NCBI GenBank assembly: GCA_029706075.1
Contig: JAINUG010000074.1
Span: 1-64,000 of the forward strand
From: Aldrovandia affinis
Lineage: Eukaryota > Chordata > Actinopteri > Notacanthiformes > Halosauridae
DNA: 64,000 nt
Direction: 5' to 3'
The position numbers and the translations under genes were made by a program. Within the stretch, counting starts at the first letter, position 1. Each line of letters starts with the position of its first letter. Below are positions 35,343 through 47,418 of this stretch, piece by piece. The notes under the pieces are model-generated. The model was not told where the DNA came from. It worked only from the letters and a program-made list of their open reading frames with translations, and did no database searches.

Positions 35343-35443
35343 CTGGGGGGAAATGAGAGCATTAAAGTGGACAAACCCAAACGCTACCCACAACATCACA
35401 CACGCAATGTCCATCCCATAATACACAACAATAATGAGCCTCC

Positions 35444-35486
<43 letters not shown>

Positions 35487-35572
35487 GAGCCACCACACTA
35501 CACACACACCTACAGTAGCCAACCCTACATACAGTGCGTGGACAATATTTGTGAGGAGAAGAGAGCGGTCAC

Positions 35573-35713
35573 CTTAGCCCATCGGGTGTTGATGAGCTTC
35601 AGGTCCGCCTGCAACGCCTCGCTCTGTTTGTAATCAGGAAGTGCGACGCTGCTCTTCCTGTCATTCAGCTCATTGAGAGTGTTCTTCCTTTCAGGCAGCT
35701 CGTGCACCCGTGC
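35573..35713 (-). CDS. dmd: dmd exon 47
   Basis: This 141-bp exon (human 150) is phase 0 at both ends. It codes VHELPERKNTLNELNDRK and SEALQADLKLINTRWAK of repeat 18. The acceptor is ATTGGCAG and the donor GTGACC. Confidence 0.93.
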
Positions 35714-36051
35714 CTGCCAATCGGGAACAGCAGAGGGGTGTAGGGGAGGGCATCAGAAGGGCACACACACACACAGCAATAGAGAGAGAGCAGAGGAGGA
35801 CTGAAAGTGGGTAGCGCAAACAGCTTCTGCTTAGGAGAGGTGACAATTACGAGCGCAACCAGGTCTTGTATGACTGAGGCTTGGGGGAAGGGCAACTGAG
35901 TAAGGGCAATGAGAGAAGCAGGGACAGTGGCCATGCGAGAGAGGAAGAGTGTGTCACACAGAGCAGGCGGAGGGTAACGTGTTTGGGTACTCTAGTTTTT
36001 ACGCAACTGGGCAGCAGGAGTGGGGTATGGGTTAGAGTGAAAGTAATGGAC
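35714..36051 (-). other. Intron 46
   Basis: A 338-bp intron with a short CA/GA stretch near 35761-35790 and no other feature. Confidence 0.8.
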
Positions 36052-36199
36052 CTGCACTTTCTCCAGCGACGCTCTCAGCTGCTCCTGGTCGCCCGGCTGC
36101 AGAGTGATGGAGCTGATGCCCTCTGCCTCCTCCAGCCAGGACGTGAACTCGCTCAGGTCCTCCTGCAGCTCGGCCACCGCGTGACGTGCTTCCGACGAC
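36052..36199 (-). CDS. dmd: dmd exon 46
   Basis: This 148-bp exon (human 148) completes an Arg codon and ends in phase 0. It codes HAVAELQED, LSEFTSWLEEAEGISSITL and LRASLEKVQ of repeat 18. The acceptor is CCGTCAG and the donor GTCCAT, which is weak beyond GT. Confidence 0.95.
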
Positions 36200-37157
36200 C
36201 TGACGGACGTGAGGACAGACTCAGCACATCGCTACAGACAACTCACACAAAACAGACAGTCTCGGTACAGGGCTACGGACACAAGGACAGACTCAGCACA
36301 CCGCTACAGACACGCTGTACACAACTCACACAAAACAGACAGCCTCGGTACAGGACTACGGACACAAGGACAGACTCAGCACATCGCTACAGACACGCTG
36401 TACACAACTCACACAAAACAGACAGCCTCGGTACGGCACTACGGACACAAGGACAGACTCAGCACATCGCTACAGACGCGATGTACACAACTCACACAAA
36501 ACAGACAGCCTCGGTACAGGGCTACGGACACAAGGACAGACTCAGCACATCGCTACAGACACGCTGTACACAACTCACACAAAACAGACAGCCTCGGTAC
36601 AGGACTACGGACACAAGGACAGACTCAGCACATCGCTACAGACAGGCTGTAAACAACTCACACAAAACAGACAGCCTCGGTACAGGACTACGGACACAAG
36701 GACAGACTCAGCACATCGCTACAGACACGCTGTACACAACTCACACAAAACAGACAGCCTCGGTACGGCACTACAGACACACAGTGCACAGTACAGTACA
36801 TCAGATCCATAGAATCGACTAGACTACAGACAAAAGGCACAGTACTCACACAGTACAGACACACAACACAGACACATGTATAGCTTCAGCGCAGGACCTC
36901 AGACACTTAGGTATTTTTGGAGAAAAGGACAGCCTATGTACAAAACAGCAGACACACAGTACTGACACATTATACACACACACAGACAGACAGCCTTGGT
37001 GAAGTACCACAGACACACAGTACGCACACATCATACACACACAGCCTCAGCACAGTACCGTACTCACACACACACTCAGAATGGTACCACAGACACAGGC
37101 AGCACAGACACAGGCAGCACAGACACACAGCGCGTGACGAGACACAAGATGACACAC
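36200..37157 (-). other. Intron 45
   Basis: The half next to exon 46 is an 83-bp minisatellite; the other half has diverged pieces of the same kind (cacagtac, cagacacac). Confidence 0.8.
36210..36785 (+). repeat. 83-bp minisatellite at the exon 46 acceptor
   Basis: About seven units contain aaggacagactcagcacatc and aactcacacaaaacagacag. The spacing between neighbouring units is 83 bp. The long open frames on the plus strand come from the repeat. Confidence 0.9.
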
Positions 37158-37333
37158 CTCCTCTTCCTCTCCGCAATCTTCCGACACACTTCCTCCCAGC
37201 GTTTGTTGAGCGCGCTCAGTTGCTCCCTGAGGCGGGCGCCATCCTCCTGCCTGCTCTGCTGAGCGATCTCCTCCCCTGCGCTGTTCACGCCCGCCACCAC
37301 GCCCTCCTGGACGACCACGCCATCCTGCAGACC
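37158..37333 (-). CDS. dmd: dmd exon 45
   Basis: This 176-bp exon (human 176) begins in phase 0 and leaves two bases. It codes GLQDGVVVQEGVVAGV, NSAGEEIAQQSRQEDGARL and LNKRWEEVCRKIAERKRR of repeat 17/18. The acceptor is ATCCGGCAG and the donor GTGTGT. In mammals repeats 16-17 (exons 42-45) bind nNOS. Confidence 0.96.
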
Positions 37334-38463
37334 CTGCCGGATCAGCACATCACAGGTCAAAGGTCACCCAGTGGCGGAAAGCTCAAAAACCAAAAGGGTC
37401 ATTTCACCTTAAATGGAACATTTCATTTGATGTTCCTTACTTTTACCATAGCACGTACACACATTTAAAATAGTTTCATACCTCTGAAAACACAATATGA
37501 CCCTCACACAAATCCAATTATGTCTCTAGTCACATCCTCTTCCCTTTATGGATTGTAGCAAATTTCATTTCAATATTGTCAGTTCTTATAATATATATTT
37601 TTAACTCATACGCTCTTCTAATGCTTAGCAAAACAAATACACCAATCAAGTCCCATTCCTGTGAGAGGGGGACGTCACGCACCAGCACCCGAGTGTGAAA
37701 ATAGAGACAGTCAGCTGTGACACTGGTGCCTTGCTTTTCGATGTGCACACCTCCTACACCGCAACGTAAGGAACCACATATTCTTTCAAACGCTTTCAGC
37801 GAAGTTGCCCTTTAAGGTCTCAGCTGCGTCCCGTAAGGATTTGGGATTTGCACCCCCCCCCCTTCTGCTACCCACAAAGCAGAGGAGGGTCCCTCCGCCC
37901 CCATTGAGACAACAACATCAAACAGGGGGCTTCGCAGTCAACGCGGAATAATAACCTTTCCAAAATGCGAATCCCCGTGTAACCTAAAACTTATCAAGCA
38001 CAGTCCTGCAGCGGTCCCGGCTCGAGCTCTGGTCCACGGATACGGACATGCTGCGCTCCGATAACAGAGAGGTAACAGTGCGCTCCCTGAGGGGGGGGGG
38101 GGCTTTGGTGGGAGGTGTTGGGGCATCACTTGTCAACTTTACGATTTATGGGGGCGTGGGAAGGAGCAGGTGTTCTCTTCAAAGACAAGCTGCTCCGGGC
38201 CCCGGGGAGCTCTTTCATCTGTCTGTCCATCAAAACCCTGCTGCATGAGCCCTGACACCTTCTGACCACGGCGCTCTGCCGGCCGCCGAATAACTGCCGT
38301 CTGTGTGACACCTGTCTCCCCTGCACAGGTGTGAGCCACGGCAGGACCGCAGCATCTGTAAGTGGACCAGACAGGTGCCAGCTGGCCATGTTTGGGGGAG
38401 TGCTGACTGCTATAACAGAGGGTGTCAAAGTCAAGGTAAAGAAGCACTCAAAGAGCACTGGGT

Positions 38464-38504
<41 letters not shown>

Positions 38505-38639
38505 TGGAGGAGTGTGTGTGTGTGTGTGTGTGGCGGGGGGGGTAAATAAGCATAGGAGATGGTCAGGGTGGAAATCTTTGATGTCCTTTGCTAACAGTGC
38601 AGTTGGGGATTTTGTTTGGACAGTCGGGCACTGTGCTGT

Positions 38640-38960
38640 TATTAGATCACGGGGAAACGGCTTTAATGTGGCAGGGAGAGGGAGGGCGGACGAAGGACAC
38701 AGAGAGGAGAGCCACGGAGCGGGGAGCCGCAGAGAAACAGAGCACCGGGACGGAAGACACACACACATCACGACGAGCGACTCAATCCCGCGCGGACTCT
38801 CCTCGCGTCCCTAGCCGCTCGCGTTCCGTCGCGGCAGAAGTCAACCGAAATAAACTCGGCGTCACGTCAAAAGCCACCGTTTCCGGCGTGGACGGGGGAG
38901 ATGAGGAATATTGATCCGGAGCGGCCCGGTCCCGTGCGATGAAATCACGTTAGTGTCGCT
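38640..38960. promoter_or_regulatory. CpG-rich stretch in intron 44 (candidate Dp140 promoter)
   Basis: CpG dinucleotides are frequent between 38690 and 38945 (for example cgcgcggactctcctcgcgt). The place agrees with the mammalian Dp140 promoter, in intron 44 upstream of exon 45. Another CpG-rich stretch at 39660-40490 is an equally good candidate. Confidence 0.35.
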
Positions 38961-39659
38961 GCGTCCCCTGCGCCGCTCTGATTGGGGCAGCGGTGGGGGC
39001 GTGATTGATGAATAAAAAGCACATTACTGTAATTCCATCTGCAAAAAAATGCCCTTCAACAGACTGAGGAGAAACTGCTGCTAATCTGACACACGGGGTG
39101 CGCTGGAGTAGTGTTGCTATGGAGATAGCGAGAGCCCTCCCTCAGGAGGAATTCTCTCTCATCGTGCCCTGCTTGTGCGAAAACTACAGTCAGCAAACGT
39201 GTGAAATTTAACCAGAGCAGCACAGGCAGGGGATGACTACATCACCCATATTCCCCTATGCACCGCACCTTCCATTCAGGAGGACATGTATATATGTCAT
39301 TCATATTAAATGAAGGGTCTGAATGCAGCCTTAATTTTGCCATTAGCTATTCTAGCCTTGTGATGAATCACGTGGGGGTGACAGGAGATGTGAGATGCTC
39401 TTTCGGTTTCACACTGATGAAAAGCTCTCAGTGCACTGCCCTGGAGATGCAGGTACTCAATGCAGTTTCCATATTAAACAACATGCCAGTCAGAGTAACA
39501 CAATTTTAATGTGATACAACTTCACCTTCTAATTGAGGCGATCGGCTCATCGAAGCCGATCATTGTTCATTATTTCTGGAAAATGTCCAGCAAAATGCCC
39601 TTTGCGCCTATTTTATGTTTCATTAAATATCATTAAAGAAACAGCTCAAATATACCGCA

Positions 39660-40490
39660 GCACAAAACGTTGTCGTTTTTCCACAACCGGGAGATGAACA
39701 CGTCGGACTCGCAGCGGCCCAACCTGCTGAAGTGGATTTCCGGGAGATATAGGGGTGTGTTTCAACGAGACGTCTGGGATTTACCAAAGAGACTCAAATA
39801 GAACAGCGCTACCTAATGTCAACAGTGCTTCCTTCCCAGCGTCGACTGCACGGTAAATCCAGCCCCTGGGGGGGAAAAGAGCAGCAATCAAACGCCCCCG
39901 ATCCCCTCCGGGTTTCCTCTTCGGCCCCGGCACGGGAGGAGCGTTACATCGCTATATTCCTGTCTTCACACGACCATTTTGGATTTTCTTCACCATCCAC
40001 CATCCCGACATCAGTTTTCAACAGCGGTGCGCTTCGATATGGAGCGATTCGGTTTTCACACTTTTTTTTTTATCCTTCGTTTTTGCTCTTCTCACAACGT
40101 GGCCTAAACGTATCCGTAGGCCCGTCGAATCGCTGCAGCTTCGATTCTGAATAGAGCGCGGTCCAGCCGTCGTGCTAGATCTGCGCCTCTTCACAGGTGG
40201 GGCACGCTGACTGCAGGACCCGATCGGCCAATCGGCTAGAGCGGTCGTTAATGTGCGGCAAAGCAGGGGACAATACCCTGACGACCGAAACCCTCCCTCC
40301 CTGGGAAACATTTATATATACACTGCACATCACCCCGCAGGACTCCTGGCACTCACAGCTGGCCGTGACACGGTCAGGATGTGATTCTGGATCACGGGGC
40401 GCCTCACTGCACCAAACACGAGTGCCTTGGCTGGACGAGCCGCCTGCGAGCGATTCTAACTGTGCGTTGTTCGCGAAGACTCGATGCTAA
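39660..40490. promoter_or_regulatory. Second CpG-rich stretch in intron 44
   Basis: Moderately high CpG over about 800 bases with no repeat recognised. It may be the Dp140 promoter or another regulatory region. No start codon is expected because the mammalian Dp140 first exon is non-coding. Confidence 0.35.
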
Positions 40491-41689
40491 GCCAACTAAC
40501 GTCATGTGGCCAGAGGCGATGCATTAACCCGTAACGACATTAGAGCTGTTGTCTCCAGGCCGTTTAAAAATGCAGCGAAGAAGTGTGGAAATGACGTTTA
40601 AAAGCATGAAAGTGCAGAAACGGTATGAAGGCCCGGCACGAATGTGCAGTGGTCATTTATGGGAAGAGCAATCGGGAAGTGTGCTGGTGCAGTATTCGGC
40701 TTCAGTGTAAAAGTGTGGAGGGTACACTGACAGGATGTGTGTGTGTTTGTGAGAGAGAGAGAGAGAGATCAAGGTCTCTTACCTTCAGATAGGATCCAAA
40801 ATCACCTCTGGTTCAGATAACGGAAAAATGTTTTAATGTTATTCATCAGGTCTGAAAAGAAGACCTAGAAGCAGAGAAGCTCAGCAAAGCCGTAGCCACA
40901 TGGGGATTGAGGGAGAGGGAGAGAGAGAGAGAGAGAGAGAGAAATGGATGGAGGGAAGAGGAAAACAGCTGGGAGGTTGTGGATAGTCTATTAGCAGCAC
41001 TGTGTCAGTGTGTGTTTATCTACATGTGTATTGGGCAACGTGGGGTGGTGTCAATTACAAGCAGTCATAGGGAGATGTGGATACTTAATGCACCTTGATC
41101 ACGAATGACTGCTGTGCAGATGAAAAATGGCTCCATCTGCTGGATCTAGGCCACATCGCCTGAAAATCATCACTGTCACCCCAGAGACGCATTTTCCCCC
41201 AAGGGTGCAGACGGTAAGAGGAAGTGAAATACTTGTGGGAAATGTTTGGTATGTTTGGTTTGGAAACCGTAACCCAGAGAAACGACCCCTGACCCCGGCT
41301 GAGAGAGGAGGACACAATAACGACCCCGCGTACAAACTTCGACCTCGGATGCCTGGCCGTGATTGCGCTCCGTCACAGCGCAGCCAGCGCAACTGGACGC
41401 ACGCAAGCGTTCCGTAAACTCCCCTTTCCGTTTTATTCCACTGATAACGCGACGGCTCATTTACCGTTGGTTACATTTCGTCTCTGCCTACCGAATTACT
41501 TCCTGCTGAACTGCTCGACCCCAATGTGTCATTCGCGAATGCATTCCAGGCACAGAAATAAACATGAAATGCTATTTTCATTTTTTTTATTTCCTGAAAA
41601 TTGAAGTTCAGTTGAACTTGCTAGAAAACGGTTTACACACGCGCAAACGCACGCACGCACGCACACACACGCACAGACACACTACGATA

Positions 41690-42115
41690 CACACGCGTAC
41701 CGTGGGGTTCTATTAAAAGCCATGTAGTTATGGGGCCGCCAGTATGCCGTTCCTAGGGTAATAATTGGCCCCACAGGCGGGATCAAATCTTGACCGTACC
41801 GGCGTCGGCTGGCTGGGAGCTCCACCACGGGGTAATGCATAATTGGCCCCAGTGTCACCCGGGGAGGAGGACTCACACTTGGCGGGGCAATCCCAGCCTC
41901 ATCGCTCAGTAGTGACTCCTCTGGTCCACCAGCAGGTCCAGCTGCGCAGTCCTCTGGCACAAGTTCAGCGGGCGGATTACAGGGTGAAAGGGGGCAGTTG
42001 TTGGCTGTACACATTTTGGAGGATGCGTGTGCTAGTGTCCCCCCCCCCATAATTGACTGGGGATGGGATGGGATGGGGTCTACGATTATGACTGAGTTAT
42101 TCCAAATTTGGAGGA
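41690..42115. mobile_element. SINE-like repeat in intron 44
   Basis: Contains taattggccccagtgtcacc twice in related form (near 41760 and 41840) and the CT-rich 'gactcctctggtccaccagc' body. The style resembles SINE family C, but the ends could not be set. Confidence 0.4.
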
Positions 42116-42842
42116 AAAAAACCCCAATGGGGAATTAAACGATGATAAAAACATATTAATAAACATACATTCACACACAGTGCACATGGAAGAGAAATAT
42201 AATCAAATGAATTTGCCATCCCTCAGACGATCAATTATTCCGTCGCATCGGTGCATTCCTGCAATCGCAATAGGCAGGCACGGCGTTCAGTGAGAGGCGC
42301 AACAAAGCGCGTCGACGTTGCAGAGGGGCTCGTGATCCCCACCGGTGGACAGACAGATATTGACCCAGTCCAAGCTCAACCCCGAGGTCATCTCTATATA
42401 TGGTGACAGCGGAGCAAACAATCAGAGCAAACAATTATAGCAGCCTTACAATCCTCTCCCCTGTTTCAGCAGTTCTGTGGAATGTGCGCCGACTGTAAAG
42501 AGCCACGGACGTGGCCTATGACGTCCGAGGTCCAGGATCTACGCGCGGACTACAATTATGTCTATATATTGTCTTACTTAAGCGTGTCATAAAGTCAATA
42601 CAGACGCAGCAGCGCCCTCAGAAAGTGGTTTCTAAAAGCTCTTGTGTCTATTTTTGTAAGGACAACAGCGGTTGCATAACTGCCGTAGTAGTACCATTTA
42701 TGTGAGCTCGTTTTTTAAGGAATAAATTAGCAGACGCAGCACTGTGTAACAGTATGAAATTAATTTGGCGTACTTTCTCAACACGGCATCGCCGAAGACC
42801 CTTGGGAATTCATTAGCGGAAACGCTTGGAAGGTAATTTAAT

Positions 42843-43364
42843 ACAGGGTTCCGACTCGAATCAGATGTATTTTCCATGACAATTCAACAGCGCTGTTAAG
42901 GATTTATTTTTGGCGCAATAGTCAGGACTTTTTCAAAGGTGGAAATACACCAAGTGTCTGCAAAAGGAACACGCGTCACTCCTCGGTGACCGTTGAATCC
43001 TGGTAGCGTAGTGAATGTACAGACCGGCGATCTCTAGAAAGTAGGTGGGCGAGTTCTGTCTCGGAGGAGGCGGATCATTGCCGGTCTCGGGGGAATTAGC
43101 TTGCACCGTAGTGACGGGCGGCGAGTTCGTGGGGGAGGACGAATCGAAAGAAATAGAGGGCTACCAAATTGGGGAAAAAACAGGGGGAAAAAATCCTGAA
43201 CAAATGTATTAATAAAAAAATTAATAAAATGTCAAAAATCTTTGCTACTTAACTTTGTTAAACCCTTTTATGATGTTTTCAAGGACAGTAGGATATTTGA
43301 GCGGTTTCCATGACTTTCCCGGATGAAGATATTTTCAAGGATTCTCAAGGACCGTGGGAACTCT
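42843..43364. mobile_element. hAT-like element with a SINE nested inside
   Basis: The left end is acagggttccgac followed by ttttccatgac. The right end is ttttcaaggattctcaagga followed by ccgtgggaactct, which are imperfect inverted ends of a common fish hAT-type element. Inside (about 42985-43195) is a stretch like SINE family C (gagttctgtctcggaggagg and the tail ccaaattggggaaaaaa). Confidence 0.55.
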
Positions 43365-44731
43365 ATTAATACTGTACGAACACCTCTGCAACACTACTGT
43401 TGCTATACCTTCAAATCCCCACCGGGGTAAAAATCAGCTCAAGTGCGCCTTGTGCAGCGTGAGCTAGCACTGTTGAAATATCAATATTGAATCAGGCATG
43501 CCTTTTTAATCTGCGTTAACTCTTACCCTGCGTGTGTCCTTAAAATTGTGTCACATGTACTTGAAGTCTCATCCCATAAGTCAGCAGTGACTTGAGAGCG
43601 ACTCCAGAACAAGGCACAATCGGGGATTCCAAATTGAGGGCAACTCTCATTTCCTTTTTAACCCCGGAGCACATTTTACAATGGGCCGGTGAGCTGTTTT
43701 TAAGTCGATTCTTAAGTTTCTTCTTCCTTTTAAAACTTTTTAAAGATTTATTTCATTTGGAAATCCTTTACCCTTTCTTATTCAGAATAATGCTCTTAAA
43801 ATTACCTCACGTCTCATTCGCAGACCCACTATCTGACCGCTACACACAGTCGATACTGCACAGATTCTCTACAAACGTACTCAAATTTGCCCTCCTGAAA
43901 TGGAAAAAGCTAAGAGCTAAATGAGGTGGCTTTGACTTAGTGAAACACCTTACATCTGACCATAATGTGGTCATTCGATCCCAGCAGCTAATCTATAGCC
44001 ATTATATAGATTCTATAATGAGGCAAAAATGTCCTTAGGGAAATAACAATTCTGTCAAATAAAATGATATCAAAACCCATGCTGTCAGACATTTTTCAGT
44101 CACTTAGTTATCTTAATTTAATAACGTAGGTGCAACACGTAGTTGGAAAATAGCAAATCGTTTATTAATGGCCAGAACATTTTAAAAACTGTAAAAATAG
44201 CATTAATGCTTAAACCTTAAGTGATTCATAAGCTATACAGTATTTCAAGTGAGTGCTATTTTTATACTTCATTTCTGGGTCGCACCTCTTTTTGAGTCCA
44301 AATCTTTTTTTGGTTTCCATGTTACTGTGGTGGCCAACATTACGTTCCAACAATAAGGCTCTTCTTTCTCCATTTGCTCCAACTAATTTCAATCCAAATA
44401 CCCTGTTATGCAAGATTTGCTCTTGATATGAAAAATGCAAACAAAAAAACCGCCCATAAATCAAAATGTCTGATTAACAGAACTATTTGCTGTGGGGGAA
44501 TTCCTCTCCAATCCTCTGATGGAATCCACCGATGGGAAAAGAATCCGCCTTACCTTTACAATCACATCGTCGGCTAACACCGGAAACTAATGGAAGAGAG
44601 CAGCCAGAAGCACAGAAACAGGCTTTGACAAAAGCAATGCCACCAGAAAGGATATAAAAAATAATAAAGATTCTTAGCACAGAATTTCCTTTAGTGACAC
44701 AGAAGTCCCCGGAAAAGGCGGCGCCCGGTAC

Positions 44732-44867
44732 CTTCAGACGCTCTCTGACGTGGGCAGGGTCGAGCTCCGCCTCCTGCAGAGTCTGCTCCGCATCACCGAG
44801 CCACTGTGTCAGCGCCTTCGTGTCTGCGCTGAACCTGTTCCACTTCTCCTGGGACAGATCGAAGCGA
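44732..44867 (-). CDS. dmd: dmd exon 44
   Basis: This 136-bp exon (human 148) completes the Ala codon from exon 43 and ends in phase 0. It codes ARFDLSQEKWNRFSADTKA, LTQWLGDAEQTLQEAEL and VRERLK of repeat 17. It is four codons shorter than human. The acceptor is CGTTGCAG and the donor GTACCG. Confidence 0.93.
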
Positions 44868-45518
44868 CTGCAACGGGAATGAAGTGAAAACGGGACATCT
44901 CTGAATTTACATATCTGGCTGCTGCAAAGTCAACGCACCGTACAGAATTTACATACCTCATTTATAGCGTCAGCTGAGGCAGACTCGCGCCCTCCTTTCT
45001 CAACGCACAGCTGAGGCAGACTTGTGCTCTCCTTTCTCAATGCACAGCTGAGGCTGACTCGCGCTCTCCTTTCTCAACGCACAGCTCTACTACCTATGGC
45101 CTCCACGTCATCACTCCCTCTGCCCTCTCTGATTTCTCCTACGCTGGTGATTCAGCTTCCTCACTCCTTTCTGCCCCTCTGAAAATCTTTTACCGAGCGA
45201 AGGGAACACTCATTTCCCCTACTGCTTCCTGATCCCTAGAGGGTCGTGTGATCAATCTCATGTCATGTAAAAAAAAAAAAAAAGGGATCAAGGGATCACA
45301 TTCAGTGATCATATACAGGCCACAGGGGCGCCAAAGTGTGCTTTCATATGAAACCCTTGAGTGTTTTGACACACTGGGATTTTTAGTTTGCCCTGATTGG
45401 TTCTTTCTAGTTGTTTGTAAAATTGTAAGGTTTTACACAATCAATGATTAACTCCTCATATTTAATAATGTGCAACGCAAATGTTGTGTGAGGATCCCAG
45501 TTCTGTAAATGTACGTAC
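44868..45518 (-). other. Intron 43
   Basis: Contains three tandem pieces of about 40 bp (44965-45085; cagctgaggcagactcgcgc) and an A-run near 45270. No gene. Confidence 0.75.
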
Positions 45519-45691
45519 GCTCTCCGGTCACGGTACAGCTTGTTAACCTTCTCCCAGTTGGTGCTGAGCAGCAGCAAAGTCTCCTGAACATGTTGGATTT
45601 CGAGAGGAGTTGCAGAATGGAGGACATCGTCCTTTCTCCCTTGCGCGTTCTCTACCGGGGACTGCAGCTTCTCCAGTCTCACCTTCACATC
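45519..45691 (-). CDS. dmd: dmd exon 43
   Basis: This 173-bp exon (human 173) begins in phase 0 and leaves two bases. It codes VRLEKLQSPVENAQG, LHSATPLEIQHVQETL and LLSTNWEKVNKLYRDRR of repeat 16. The acceptor is GCGCTGCAG and the donor GTACGT. Confidence 0.96.
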
Positions 45692-46102
45692 CTGCAGCGC
45701 AGAGGCACAGGGTCAGGCTCTTCACTCATTCCACTGACTCTACACTAACTCACCCTAATGACCTAGACTCCACACCAACTCATCCCACTGACCCAGACTC
45801 TACACCAGGGGTGGGCAATCTTACCCTGTGTGGGCCGGTGTGGGTGCAGGCTTTTGTTCCAGCTGAACAGTGACACACCTGATTCCACTTATCAAAGCCC
45901 TGATTGAAGACTTTGATTAGCTGATTAGTCAAATCAGGTGAGCTACTGCTCGGCTGGAACAAAAGCCTGCACCCACACTGGCCCACACAGGGTAAGATTG
46001 CCCACCCCTGCTCTACACCCACTCATCCCATTGACCCAGACTCTGAGCCTACATCAAATATCGTCATCATATTTCCCTGACGTGAATCTTTCCCTTACCC
46101 GT

Positions 46103-46142
<40 letters not shown>

Positions 46143-46145
46143 TAC
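45692..46145 (-). other. Intron 42
   Basis: A 454-bp intron, nearly half of it a hAT MITE (45806-46010), plus a CA tract at 46107-46137. Confidence 0.85.
45806..46010. mobile_element. hAT MITE with exact 8-bp target duplication
   Basis: A 205-bp palindromic element. The left end is caggggtgggcaatcttacc and the right end is ggtaagattgcccacccctg, exactly inverted. The inner arms (gtgcaggcttttgttcca and tggaacaaaagcctgcac) also match. The same 8 bases CTCTACAC lie on both sides (45798-45805 and 46011-46018), the usual hAT target duplication. The near-identical arms suggest a recent insertion. Confidence 0.95.
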
Positions 46146-46265
46146 CTGTAGGCACTGCTCCTGCTTTTGCAGGTCATAGCACACTGCCCAGTACTCAGGG
46201 GAGTTGAGCATGAACTCTGTTTCTGCGATGGAGTGCAGCAGGTCTCGCACATCATTTAAGTAAGC
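46146..46265 (-). CDS. dmd: dmd exon 42 (short form)
   Basis: This 120-bp exon is phase 0 at both ends. It codes AYLNDVRDLLHSIAETEFM, then NSPEYWAVCYDLQKQEQCLQ, aligning with the second part of human exon 42 (TYLTEITHVSQALLEVEQ). Human exon 42 has 195 bp; its first 25 codons, the linker between repeats 15 and 16, have no counterpart here. The acceptor TTTTGTCTCAAG has a good pyrimidine tract. A separate small exon for the linker was looked for in intron 41 and not found. Confidence 0.85.
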
Positions 46266-47387
46266 CTTGAGACAAAACAAAAGCCATTTTCAGCCAGAAA
46301 AACGACACATTTTCTACTGAGAGCCCCACCAAATCTAACCCAACCCCCTATCCATAATACCATTTGGAATTGTTAACTACAACTATCTTCAGACCCACTA
46401 ACAAAAAATAAAGCCAAACCTAGCCAGAACTTCAACCAAACACCAAACGCATACTCCATATTATTGGCCAATCTTAAAGAAGCACTAAATCCAACTCCTA
46501 GAGGAAAGTATGACTCAGGTAGTAAGAACCAGTGCTGCACAATACAGCTTTAAATGAAATAACTTACAGAGGCTTTCCATTTATATTCCAATAATATATA
46601 TCTATATTCATATATTACGGTAAATACAAACTAAATGAATGGAAATAAGTGGAGCAGCTATTTGTTACTGCAACGTCAGGGTATAATTGTATTAATATGC
46701 ATGCTCCATGTTAAAAATGTTAACCTTGAATTCAGGAACAGCCTGGAATCAAGTAAATGCAGCACTTCAAGAACAATAGCTTTGGCAATTTAACGAGACA
46801 AATTAAAAGTTGACAGCAGTAGCTGGCTTATGGAGATACACCAAATGTCAAAAGACAGATTTAGTTAATGTGGCTTTAACATTTAGCATTGTTTAGCTGT
46901 TTAGTCAGGGAAGAATGTTCCGGTCTAATTTAGTGGCCTCTTCATAGGTCTCCTCGCTCAGCGGCTTTCCTCTGCATTCAGAAAACGACTCCCTTCTCCT
47001 CACGAACGACACAAATCTATGTCTCCACACTGCAGAGTTTTCTCTCCTTGTCAATTGTGCCCCCGAAGATCAGTTATCACATGCACTGTTGATAGCGGCG
47101 TGGCACTCTGCTTATTGACATCCCCTTTGTCCTCTCAGACCCTCGTTTATTTTCCCAGTGGGCTGGACATGGCCCAGTGCAAACATCCTCTGGACCCATT
47201 TGGGCAAAAACAATTGGATTTCACAGCGTGATTCCGCAGCATTTCCTGCATGGCTGAATCACAAACAGTCATTAGACGAACAACTGACCGACAAGAGGCC
47301 AACTGATCTTCAACTTTAATCTGCATTTCTTTCTTCTTCATAGCTTCAATTACGTTGGTAGACAGCTGGGTATGATGTCTTCATAAT

Positions 47388-47418
<31 letters not shown>

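Larger units (their letters stand above)
37334..44731 (-). other. Intron 44, the largest intron in the window
   Basis: A 7.4-kb intron. It holds TG tracts (38469-38535), CpG-rich stretches (38640-38960 and 39660-40490), GA tracts (40750-40770, 40915-40945), SINE-like sequence (41690-42115) and a hAT-like element (42843-43364). In mammals intron 44 contains the Dp140 promoter with a non-coding first exon, which cannot be identified from sequence alone. No coding exon was found. Confidence 0.65.

Noticed and set aside
35881-36822. A 313-codon plus-strand frame
   Set aside because: Most of it is the 83-bp minisatellite and antisense of exon 46; no family resemblance.
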